A stretch of 64,000 nucleotides of DNA, taken from Neurospora tetraspora. Its lineage: Eukaryota; Ascomycota; Sordariomycetes; Sordariales; Sordariaceae. Where the stretch lies: the NCBI RefSeq assembly GCF_033439725.1, contig NW_026944384.1, positions 3,286,001-3,350,000 on the forward strand, given 5' to 3'. Numbering within the stretch: the first letter of the stretch is position 1; every line of letters starts with the position of its first letter. A model generated the notes under the pieces. The model made no database searches. It was not told where the DNA came from and saw only the letters and a program-made list of their open reading frames with translations. Positions 12,621-24,200 of the stretch are shown piece after piece. The position numbers were made by a program, and so were the translations under genes.

Positions 12621-15600
12621 ATACTATTTGATTTTAAATATAAATTTTACTATATTCTTTATCAAAAAATTCGTAGTCTTTAATTCTAAATAAGTAAACC
12701 CTAACGATTTTTTACTAACTTTACCATTTTTTGACGAAATTAATATATATTTTATCCTCCTCTTTTATTAAAACGATTCTTCTATTTCTAAAAATGTTAA
12801 CGTATTTATTTAGGAAGCTCTTTAATTATTAGGATAAATTGGGATTAGTATTATAAATATTAATATTTACTTCGGAAGGAATAGAATTGATATCGTTAAG
12901 CTTATTTAATTCATAAAACGGAATATTAAAAGACTTTTTTTGAATAGTAATTTCTTTATTATTTTCGGTAATCTTATCGATATATATAGTATATTACTTA
13001 GGAGAGAGGTTAATTTAGATTTTAACAGCCAAGTAGGTTAAGTTCAATACGTCGAGAAATATAGTTTTCTCGTTAACTTTAAGCGAAGGATATATAATTA
13101 TACCGATTCGGATACTTATAGGAATAGGAAGGTTATTATTAAAATAATTAAAATAAAGAATTACTTTATATATTTCATGATTTATTATAATATTTAATAA
13201 ATTATAGAATTGGGCGTAAAAGTTATAAGTAGGACATTTACTTTAATAGGATTATTAATTATTAAATTAGGCACTATAATATACTTAGAAAATATTTAAT
13301 TAATAGATTATAAAAATAAAATTTCTTTTAGCGAATATTTTAACAATTAATATATTTTCTCCAGCTTCTTTTCTTTTAGAAAAGACTTCTCCTTATATCT
13401 TTATACTAAAAATAAATTTAAAAGAGTAAAAAGTAGTATTAAATTACATTTTTATACTATAGCGGCGAAGGAAATTGGTTCCTAATAGTATATTGGGGCC
13501 AAATTCTTCGATAATTAAAACGGATATCTAGAAATAATTATTAATTATAACGCCGTTCACCTTTCCTTCTATATAGACATTAAATTCGGCGATAGTATTA
13601 ATAATTATTTTTAAATTAATTCCTTTTATAACGTTTAGTAGGATTAATAAATATTAAATATTAGGTAAAATGTTTTCGATAAACGTACAGTTTATTATAA
13701 TTAATGAATAATTAGAATTAAAATATATAATAATTATAGGAGTATTAGGATTCGATATAATATTTACTTATAAATAGGAAATAAGTTTCTTCAAATTTAA
13801 TTCTCCGTTTCGTAAAGTAATATTCGGAATACTTTCGATTATTTACCCTTCTATAAAGGTAAGTAAATAATATTAGCTTTTATACTATATGTTTAATATT
13901 TTAAATTTCCATCCGTCGGTTAATATTAATACTTTTAATATAATATTCGCTTCCTTTACTTTACTAACTTGATTTAGCGTAGCCTGAAAACTTTCGGTAA
14001 TTATTATTCGATTTTTAAACAAAGGATTAAACAACTTACTAAATACTTAAACTAGTTTTAAACGTTTAAGAATTGTTATAAAATTAGAATTAAATAATAA
14101 ATTTAATAATAGGAGTATAATATAATTATTAAAATCAGTACTTTTAATAAGAATAGTATTAATAATAATAACTAGAATTAACGAAAACGAAGTCGGTAAA
14201 ACAGAAAATTATAGAATATTAGAAAATATAATATTAAAGGGAATTAAAGAATTAGTAAAATAAATAGAAGATTTATTATTATATTTAATAGCGGAAGTAT
14301 TTATATTAAATTTAATTATTTCTTCTTCAAAATTATTCATAATGTAGTAATTTTCGTTCTATAAATAGTAAATTCTATTATCGGCGTCGGAATTATCTGT
14401 AAAAATAATTACAAAGTTAACGTAAACGTAATAACTATCCCTAAAAAAACGACGCTTTTCGAACTTTTTACCCTAATGACGGTTACAACTATTATTATTA
14501 CCCGAACGGTTATTATCGTATTTATTAAATGTATTACTAAATCTTTTAAATCTTTTATTATTAAAATAAAATTTCGTATTACTTTTTTCAGCAAAATTAT
14601 TATTATCAAATTAAAAGTTTTTTTTTTGAAAAAAGTTTATTACCGTCCTTATTTCCTTAAAATTTAGAATGGACGGCTATTATAGCGTTATTTTCTATTA
14701 TATTATTAATATTATTAATAGCGAAATATGTTAAACACGGACTTTTAGAAAAATTTAAAAGTTTATTACAAATAAATGAAGCTTTTTTTTTAACGTTATC
14801 AATATATTAACTGATAGAATAATTATAACTAGGCTTAGCGTAATAAGATTTTAATCTATAATATAGATTATTGTAAAAATAGGTATAAAATTAAAAATCG
14901 GTATTATTACCCTACAAATAAATATATTTAAATAATTCTATAGAGAAATTGTATAAAGATTAATTACTTTTCTTATATATTTTAATAGTAAATCAATTTA
15001 TATTAAACTATTTCTACACTTTATTAAATTTACTATAAAAATTATTACATTTACTATAAAATAGAGTATTAATCTACTATATAAATATAATACTTTATAA
15101 TAATTATTAAGAATTATTAATTGTAATTTCGCGACGTTTAGTATAAACGAATAAAACGTTATTAATTATATTAGTAAATAAGTAATAATTAGTATAAATA
15201 TTAATTCTACTATTAATATAGATTCTTTACTTTTTCTTATTATTAAGGGCGTTAAGGAAGAATACGCCGACGTTAAGGAATTTCCACTAAATAAATTTAT
15301 TATTAAGAGTATTAATTGGCGTAGTAAATTTTTCGTTAAAAATGGTATTATTACGAAATTTAAATTCTTTAAAGCGGTTATATAAATCTTTAAATATTTC
15401 GTAGAAGGTAATATTATCCGTTATAGTACTATTATTATTAGTTCTAACTAATTATTAAGAAGTATTAAAAAAAGCGTTAATGAAATATATTAAAGGCTAT
15501 AGAATATTTATAAATTAATTACCCTAGCGAAAAGTTAGATATAATAAAGGAATTTGAACGGGAAGAGTTTATATAGGGGGAATTTAAACGGAAATTAGTT

Positions 15601-17271
15601 AAACCGAAGGCGGTATACCCTATTCCTAAATTTAACGAACTTAGTAAACTTATTTAACTAAATGAATTTACTATTTAATTTAACGGAATTAATATTTTAT
15701 TTCCTCTTCGTTAACGGAGGCTCTTTCCTATTTGGTAAATTCTTCGGGAGTTATTTTTATAGTATGAGTAGAAATATAACGGCCGGTTAATAGAAATAAT
15801 ACGTTATAATAATTATAAGTAAACTATTAATAAATATTATCGAGTAAGGGTAGACGGTTAGTATAATTAATCTAAAGGTTTTTTATATAATTAATAAAAT
15901 TAACAGTATTACACGGATCCTTAGTACTAATTATAGTAGTATTATTAATAATATTAATAAGACTTATAGTATGCTAAGGCCAATTAATAATAGAATTATC
16001 GGTTTACCAAATAGGATTACGCTGAGCGGTGGTTAGAGCAGGCAAGTTAAAACCGGGCTTTACGTTATTTTAAATAAAGTATAAGGTATTTTAAACCGGA
16101 CTAACGAAATAAATCAGGAATTTATCGGTTATAGTCGATTCCGGTTGTACGAAAATTCATTTTTATTATTACTTTTAGACAAATTTAATTAGAATTTCTA
16201 TTTACACTATATTAGCGAAGTATTTAGTAGTAGGATTAATCATAAATTATTAAGTAAAATTGATAGTAATTTTAATAATTGAATTAACGTAGGAAATAAT
16301 AAATTTAATAGGCGAGAGCGGACGAAGGGATTAATCGGGGTAAGAAAATTATTTTATTAGAATTAGCGGTAAAGAAAGAGGAATGGGTATTTGAATAAGA
16401 TTTATAAAAAGCGGCGCGTCGATTATTTTAACGGTATTAGAAAAGTTATTAAACGAAAATTAAAAGTTAGAAGCGACGGAACCGTTAGTATTAGGAGAAT
16501 TAATATATTAGCGGCTATTTTAATAGTATCGTTATTAATTCTATATTAAATAATTTTATTATTATTAATTTTCAATTTGGTTATATATTATTATTAATAC
16601 TTTTTCCTAAATTAAGTAGAAGCGCCATATTTTTCCTTAAGGAAAGACTAAATTTAACGTCCTTTAAAAGGGTATTTAGCAATAAAATTATAATATCTAT
16701 ATGAAATCTATTAAACTTCTCTATTGGCCGTATTAATATCGACGATCTAACCTTTATTGTAAATATTATTATTAATTTCGCTAGCCTAATTTTTTTAAAT
16801 TTCGATTTCGCCAGTTTATATACTGAAGCGAAGTTTATTAACTTTAATAAAAAGTTCGGTAGCCAGGGGGGTAAAATATTCTTCGTAGTAAAGTTAAAAT
16901 TGAATTATTATAAATTTAAAGATTTAATATACTTTATATATTAAATTATCATCCTAAAGGTTAAAGCCGTCTAGGGAATAGCGTTACTATTTAATATCGT
17001 AAAAGTTAATTTTAAAATTTAAAGGAATGATAAAAAAATTATAAAAAAAAAGGGTTCAAAATTAAGCGGGATACGCAAGTACTTGATTTGAGAGGGTAAA
17101 TTGAATAAGTAGTAATAAGTTTAATAAATCGTTATTAAACTTAACGAAACGAAAATAGAATTTCCCTTTTTACGAAAGGAAAAAACGAAAAAGAATATAA
17201 AAAATAATAAGGTCAGTTTGAAACTAAATTATAGGTACTACTTATTACGTAAAGCAATACTTTATAAATAA

Positions 17272-17600
17272 TACTAATATAAAATAATAAAGTAGATAAT
17301 TAATTACTAGATAAAGTAATAATATATAACAGTTAACGATAGTCTTATTAAAGGAAATTAAAAATAAATATTATCGATAGCCTTAATTTAGGACTTCGTA
17401 TACAACTTTATAAAGTATGAGCAAGATAAACGTTAAGTTAATATAATATAAATTGATAATCTAATTAACTTTGACGGAGGTTGATAGGGAGAGTATTCTT
17501 ATATGATATGTCTTGTTCGATAGAGTAGTCCTACGCTCAACACAGCATGTGCCAAGACAAAGTGGGGCATTCAGGCACCTGCCTGGAATATCCCATAATA
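17272..17600 (-). repeat. 5' LTR of the RIPed gypsy fossil
   Basis: 329-bp partner of 6381-6709. Its right third (about 17470-17600) is far less AT-shifted than the left copy and preserves near-original sequence, for example GGGGCATTCAGGCACC. Ends in CCCATAATA, which read on the minus strand as TATTATGGG is compatible with an original TGTTATGGG start. Confidence 0.85.
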
Positions 17601-17639
17601 AAATAGATATTCTTTAAATAGAAGTTTATAACCTTCTTA

Positions 17640-18545
17640 TATATATATACTTATAATAAAACTTAGCGGGAAGCGGCTTATTAGTTTGGCTATAGTATTG
17701 AGATTATTAGTTGTAACTTTTACGAAATCCTTAGAACTATAATTTTTTTATATTATTATATTATTAAATTCCCTCCTCTAAATACCGTATATAATTTAGG
17801 AAATGTAGCGTTAATGCTATATTTTAAAAATTGTTTGGGCGCGGTCGACGGTATTTTTATGTATATACGGGTGCCCGAAATATGAATATATATGTAGCGA
17901 GGTCGAAAGGGATATATATATTAGAACGTTATAGTCGGCGTCGGTTTAAATATTTTTTTTATATATGTTCTACCGGGGGTAGAAGGATTTATATATAATT
18001 TTAAAGTTATACAGTTAATATTTAATGCGGACGGTTTTAAAATATTAGAAGGGAAGTTTTATTTTAGTAATATAGGGTATTATATACGGCGAAGTATATT
18101 AGTATTACATTTAGCAATATGGTATTATTTTATTAAATATAGTGAAAGGGGGGTTAGTCGATTAAAGATTCGAAAAGAATTGTATAATTTAAAGTATTCG
18201 AAATATTATATAAAAGTTGAAATTGTAATCAGTATAATAAAGAGGAAATAGAAGGTTATAAGGTCGATAGTGTTAGAATACAATATTCGGTCGTAGATAA
18301 ATATTATATTCGCCTTTATTATACTTTATAATTGGATTGGGCGTAATAACTTAGATAGTTTAGACGTTAAAGATAATAAAGAAGAAGAAGAGGAAGTTGG
18401 CGATTGTTGCGTTCGAGTTAATAACGACGAGGATAAGGTTATAGTTAATATAGTAATTGAGTAAAACGAAAGGATGGTAGGGTTTAGGGATATATTAACT
18501 TATAAAATGTAGGAAGGTTATTATTAATAGCGGCGGGTAGAGCGA
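17640..18545 (+). pseudogene. PIF/Harbinger transposase (DDE_Tnp_4 type), RIPed
   Basis: Plus-strand translation shows FKNCLGAVDGIF near 17830, matching the first catalytic block (GAxDGTHI) of Harbinger transposases. Further blocks follow in the usual order: RVPE, YVLPGVEGF (second block), NADGFKILEGKFYF, SERGVSRLKIRKELYNLKYS, and a C-terminal FRDILTYKM. In intact relatives this enzyme cuts and joins transposon ends together with the Myb-like partner. Several former glutamine and tryptophan codons are stops, so it is dead. Distinct from the second Harbinger copy at 29240-30270. Confidence 0.8.
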
Positions 18546-19139
18546 ATTTGCTGTACAATAGTTAAGTGGGCTAAGTAAATATAGTAATAATGATTTATTA
18601 TAACGCTAGCCACTTTTTATATATTTATTCAAAATCGATATACTTTATATTATTTTATTCATTAAATAAAATTAAATCGATTGATATTAATTATATTAGT
18701 TTTAGAGTTAATTTATAATAGTTATAAGTATTGTAATATCATCCCTTTATATAGAGTTAGGGTTTAAATTCTACGGTTGCGGTTTTACATTACTATATTT
18801 GCCCTATATTTAAAATTTGGCGGGCGAATTAGAACCTATATTTATTAAATCTTTATTTATTTAATTTAGCCTAACCTAATAGAGGGTAGTTAAATTGGCT
18901 ATATTTTTTAATTTAATCAAAATTTTCAAACTTTTACGACTTTTTATATTTAATATAGTAAAACCTTTATATTTCCTAATAATAATTATAATATATTAAA
19001 TTAATACAATTATAGTTTATAATATAATTCTTTTAATCATAACATATACGAATACGAGGATACGACTATTGGAATCGGATTAACGAAAGTTATTAAATAG
19101 TATAAAAATATTGTAATATTTCTTAAAGAAGTAAAAACT

Positions 19140-20420
19140 AAAACCAATTTTGGGAAGTAGGTACCAGCGCGTTATTAAGGTTAGGTACTATATTAAGTAA
19201 TTACTCTATTAATAATATTTTCGTTTTAAGCGTATTAACGAAAGCCGTTATATATACCGAATCCTTCTTTAATTCCGTTATTAATTGTTATTTTTTATTA
19301 TTATATATCCTTTTTAATAGTAAAATAATTAAGGTAATTAGCGTACGCGAAAAGTTAATTAAAGTAAGATTAGAGGGAGGGAGAAATTACGATTATAAGG
19401 GCCCGATGGCCGTTAGTTAAGTAAGAGAGGATTTGAATCTTTAAGAGAGAGTTTTAAAACCGATATTAATAGAGGAAATTAACCGATCGATATTAGCCGC
19501 GTATATTATCCTTTTCTTAATAGGGCGGCGCGTTTTGATAGTTTCCTCTTCTTCGTTATTACCTTCCTCTTTATCTTCGTTGGTATTATTAAGCGGTACC
19601 TTATTGATTATAGCGTACTTATTACGCCGTTTTTATTTACTATTAATAAAGTCCGTTAATAGTACGTCCCGTTTAATTACTAATTAGGGGTTCTTGGTCT
19701 TTATATATATAAATAACCGATTATGAATATTAATAATATCTTCATTAATTACCTAGTCGAGTATAAATAATAGAATCATTTTTTTACAGTTTTTTAGCAG
19801 AGTCGTTTTTAACTAATTTGCTTTTAATTTATTAGTTAAAAATAATATTTACGTATTTTTATAGGCATTAAAAAGATTAATCGTTTTATTAAACGATACT
19901 TCCGTCTTATATATAAAATTTAATTAGAATCGATAGTTAATTTTTAATATATTCTAGCAGTTATATAACCGCTCGCGGTTCTAATTCTAGCGCGGGTATT
20001 TAATATGTAGCATTTAAATAGTATCGTTAGAAACTATTATTAATTATTTAGTTTTAAAATTGCAAGCTATATTCCCTTTCTTTTATATATTTGTTAAATA
20101 GGTAACGAATAATTTAATTTAATTAGTAATCTACTATAGTATTAAAAGCTTTTCGAAAGGGGGAAATTTATCCTTTAATTCTTCGTCGTCGTCGTCGTCC
20201 CTATCGCTAATAGTAGCGGTAAGTTAAGGCGGAGTAATAATAATAGAGGGACGAGGAGTACTAATAGTAATAAAGGACGGCCGGGTAATAATAATAGAGG
20301 GACGAGGAGTACTAATAGTAATAAAGGACGGCCGGGTAATAGTAATAGTTGGAAACTTGGCGTTTAGAGGGGGGATTATAAAAATTGCCCGCCCGCCGGC
20401 TACCGGCTACTATACCCGGG
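19140..20420 (-). pseudogene. Myb/SANT-like partner protein of the Harbinger element, RIPed
   Basis: Minus-strand reading is coherent if RIP-type stops are ignored. It has a Thr/Pro/Ser-rich N-terminal linker with a 17-residue repeat, an acidic run (DRDDDDDEELKDKFPPFEK near 20190), and a Myb/SANT-like DNA-binding region at about 19800-20090. That region shows a FKTKQLIIVSNDTIQ block, an IKYPRQNQNREQLYNC block and an FNAYKN block, comparable to fungal Myb_DNA-bind_3-type proteins. A Lys/Glu-rich C-terminal part follows. In Harbinger elements this protein recruits the transposase to DNA. Many stops; not functional. Confidence 0.6.
20234..20335. repeat. 51-bp tandem repeat, two copies
   Basis: Two perfect 51-bp units (20234-20284 and 20285-20335), each holding GAGGGACGAGGAGTACTAAT. 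The unit is 17 codons long, and on the minus strand it encodes a Thr/Pro/Ser-rich repeat in the linker of the Myb-like protein. Both units have identical bases despite the surrounding RIP. Confidence 0.85.
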
Positions 20421-20840
20421 TAATTCTAATATTAATTCGCTGTAGAATAGACGGAGTAAATAATTAAGACCGGTTGGTATACGGTATTCGAAAGGGTTAA
20501 ATAGTAGGAGGAATAGGTTGGGGAGGTTAGGTAGAAGGAGGAAGGAAGTATAGAAGCGGCGTTAGTTATACGGCTATAATATTATATTTTTAAGCCTTAT
20601 AATAATTAGGCGGTACGGGCTTAAACTTTGTAAATTTAGGGTAGATTTTATTACGATGCTAGGGATTATTATAAATAAGCTTATTTGGTCTAAAGGTATT
20701 ATTATCGATGAGGCTAGCGATTTAGAAGCGGCGGGAGGATATAATGGGTAAGAGAGGAAGTAATAGAAGTAATAAATAAGAATATTAGTAATAGAGGATT
20801 CTATTTAATAAAATTATAGAATTAATATCTATATTTATAT

Positions 20841-20890
20841 ATTCGAGAGTTCTTAATTGGGTATTCGAGAGTTCCTAATTGGGTATTCCA
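20841..20890. repeat. 22-bp tandem repeat, about two copies
   Basis: ATTCGAGAGTTC(T/C)TAATTGGGT occurs twice with period 22, followed by a short third start. It lies in the AT-rich right flank of the first Harbinger remnant. No function is evident. Confidence 0.6.
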
Positions 20891-21235
20891 GTCGATTCGA
20901 TTCAATTCGATTTAATTAATTAGAAATTAGCAATTTACAACGTTTAGCTATTATTATTAATAATAATAGCTCTCTCTTAAACGCTCAAAAGTACGATTTT
21001 TGTAGTTTGTTTGATTCTAGCTATTATTATAGTAAATTATTATTTATATTCCCTTTTTTACCCCTTAAACCTTCGACTTTAATAATATTAATTACTATAC
21101 CTGGTAATTAAATAATCGTTATAGAGTTTTATAGAGCGGCTTCCTAGCTACTAGATAGATATTTCTATTTATAAATACTTTTAAAATTGAATTTATAATA
21201 GTAGTTACAATTCTACGACTTAATAGACGAGTTTT

Positions 21236-24200
21236 AGTATAGAGATCTCGATGGATGAGCTGCACTCCTGCATATAGCCTCGCTTACGTACGCCCCCAAG
21301 CACGTGCAGGCGCTACTATGTAATAAAAGATAAAAAGAAAAAAGACAAAATGGTACAAATCTAGCTGTATATACCCCCTGCAATTGCAGTTGTACCCTAA
21401 AAGGGGCGTAACCATCACGCATAAAAAACAGCTGGTTGAACCAAACGGGCCCTGTATTGCCCTTGCTCTTCGCACTTTGCGTGGGTGTGTGCTGATTGTG
21501 TCCTGTGTGCTGCGCAATGCCGTTGCTGTCACTGCTGTTGAAAAAGAAAAGAAACACAATAAAGCAAAGCCAGAGTGTCAATGCGGCGTCTGACAGCTGC
21601 CTAGCGCAATGAGAGATCCCGCAAAGAGCGTAGCAAACCAGTTGATGACCAGGGAAAAGAAGCAAAGGTTCAGCCTAGGATAATCTGAAAAGAGAGAAAA
21701 GGAAAAGAAGAAAAGAATGCAAGAAAGGTAATCCATGTCCGGCCAACGGTTTGGATCGATCTTACAGACCGGTCAGCAAGCCGCCTAGCCCTGATCATCC
21801 CTGAAATACATCATTTACCCACAGGCAATGTCACCTCAAGGACGTATTCGTCTACGAGTTCGACCAAAACAGGAAAGCAAGCTGACTTCATTTGGTCGCA
21901 TCTGAATTGATGGTCTCTTTTCTTTGCTTGTTCATAATGGCGCAACCATTCCCATTCATCTTGCGCGGGACTAGTGGTGTAATAGAGTTAATAGCCGAGT
22001 GCGAGTGTTGAGACACCAACGAAGACAACTCGACGATCTTGTTTGCTTTGTGACGGGATTATTGTTTCTGCAGGACGGCTGCAACATCGACTTGCTGCCA
22101 TGTGCAGGAGAAGGAGTGTTGGCACATCGGTGAGTTTTATCAGTTCCCGCGCTCCTGCAAGTGCGATCTTCCTGTTTCCGAGAGCTGCCACGCTTGTCTC
22201 GCTTCTGAGATACAGAAATGTACCTCTGACCTGTACTCTCTGCATATGAGATAAATGTCTCATCTTCAAACGGACAGAAGCACAAGATGAAGCTGACAAA
22301 TGATATTGTCTTTCAGTTAAAAACCAGGCGGACGACAAGCCGATAAGGCGTATCTTCAGCCTATGGTGAGGGAGAGAGTCCTTGAAGGAGTGTATTGAGA
22401 AATGTTCACTCACATGATAGTCGCTACTACGTAGGTGAAACCGATTGCATAGGAGCTGTTCAAGCGCCGTTAGTGAACGACCGGTCAAGAGATCTGGTAT
22501 GATAGAATCGCAGCATCTGAATCCCTATTCGCTGAATGCGAGGTGCTGCTGACAGACATCTTGCCTTGCAGCTTGACCGAGACAGTGACGAGGACAAACA
22601 TTTGGGTGCGTGAGGCTGATAGGTAAGTGGAGGGAAATATCAAAAAGAAAGGGGATGCTCACTTCTTCCCCTTTTTGGGACGTTGAGTTATCGTTTTGTG
22701 CCCTTGTTTCGAACATACAGGCAGTGATCGTCGTGGCCTACCGCTAATACTCATCCATAAGAGATTTACCAAAGGCGCTAGCTAGGAAAATGGGATAACC
22801 CTATTGGATTGATGCCTCATATGCACTAAAGCCGCCTTGCATATGCAGCTTCTCTCACCAAAACTGCCAGGTTTAGTAAATCTCTTATGACTGAGTAAAA
22901 GCGGTAGACATTACACGTAGGCAACTGAAGCAGCTGTCTGTCTGGACGCCCACGACGTTCTCAAAACCTGTCAATTATGAGTAAACATATTGCTCTCACC
23001 TGGCCCTTTAAAGTGCAGTAGCCGACGCAGGACATCAAACTATTGGAAGGAAATTGTAACCTACCCACGGGGAAATCACAGGCTACAAACCAGGCAACCG
23101 AGTGATACTCCTAAGACCCGGCAATAAACGCAACCACTAGCTGTAAGATGACACTACGTCAGCATGCGGCGAGTAAAACTATAGTTGCGTATAGAGATCA
23201 GTCGTTGTCTGCTGGTTAGTCACGGAGTTTAACCAGTAATCTTACTGACCTCAGAGCATTTGTCCTTCTTTTCTTCACCCACGAAGCCCGCTTCTGGCCT
23301 TTTTACTTGTCGGAGTCGTGTGCAGCGTTTATCGTGACTGCCCCAAATTTACCGCTGTCATGCTGTTTGCCGAAACTTGACCACTGAATACCGAAGTGCC
23401 ATCCCCGGCTTTTAAAGTGCAAAAAGAAAAAAAAGGACAAGGACTCAAGTCATAGTACTTCGCAGCGGCACCCGCTTCGATGTCGACAAGGGGAAAGTGA
23501 GAAAATGAGCGCTCGATACTGCCGTCGAAGAGTCACTTGCCAGTTTCCATCGCACGGCATTTGCAGCTGTTGTTCAAGAAATCAGAAATTTTCCGCGAGA
23601 GAGCATGAACTACGTATGTCGAGACGACTTCCCGATCTCGCATTCCCGTCGTACCGCAGGGTTGATCTCCTCATGCTCACGATTTGGTTGGCTCGAGCTT
23701 TTGTGCCTTCCCGTGATGAACAACCAAAAAGGTGCCGCATCGAACCCACGCACCAAGTCATACGGGAGATTTCCCTCTTGAACAGTTGTGACCAAGGGTG
23801 GCAATATACATAGATATTGTGATCGCAACTTATGCACAAGCTCGGCGGCAGTGTATCCCATGGCTTGCTGGAACAAGAGTCACAACTTAAAGTGTCCAAA
23901 GTCCCCAGCATCGTCTCCACGTTCAGAGATAACCTGAAATGGATATGCAAGTGAACGACACAGCGGATAGCCTTGTGTACGTAGGGGCAGTACGCTCATG
24001 CGTTTAATCTAACCGACCCGACCAGTGTTGGAAGATAATCTGGATGACTTGAGATCAGGCGATCGATACCAGAGGGCCATTTTAATAGAGCGGTGGGGGA
24101 GAATGGAACAAGATCCTGGGAGGGAGGGATTGGCTGACAGCCACAAACTCCTACTCTACAGTGAACAAGCTTCCTACCCCGGCTGGCCCGCATATGGATG

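Larger units (their letters stand above)
6381..17600 (-). mobile_element. RIPed Ty3/gypsy LTR retrotransposon fossil, 11.2 kb
   Basis: Two collinear copies of a 329-bp sequence (6381-6709 and 17272-17600) bound about 10.5 kb of AT-rich DNA. Differences between the copies are almost all C/T or G/A transitions without length change, as RIP produces. A polypurine tract read on the minus strand lies against the left copy, so the element is on the minus strand. RT-like sequence on that strand confirms a Ty3/gypsy type. All coding regions are heavily decayed (many breaks); clearly old. At the left end it abuts the young chromovirus; at the right it borders a Harbinger fossil. Confidence 0.85.
17601..21235. 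mobile_element. RIPed PIF/Harbinger DNA transposon remnant
   Basis: AT-rich block between the gypsy LTR and a GC-balanced island. It carries the two genes expected of PIF/Harbinger elements: a DDE transposase (plus strand, left) and a Myb/SANT-like protein (minus strand, right), convergent. Both are riddled with TAA/TAG codons of RIP type. Exact ends are not fixed. A weak inverted similarity exists between about 17668-17690 (TAGCGGGAAGCGGC) and 21134-21152 (GAGCGGCTTCCTAGCTA), which could be decayed terminal repeats, but no target duplication was verified. Confidence 0.7.

Noticed and set aside
14409-14667. Short open frames on both strands inside the gypsy fossil
   Set aside because: Ile/Val-rich frames forced by AT-rich RIPed sequence, overlapping on opposite strands; not genes.
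21234-22488. Cluster of minus-strand open frames of 90-166 codons at the start of the first island
   Set aside because: No known domain, frames overlap one another, and composition is random. Kept only as part of the island description.
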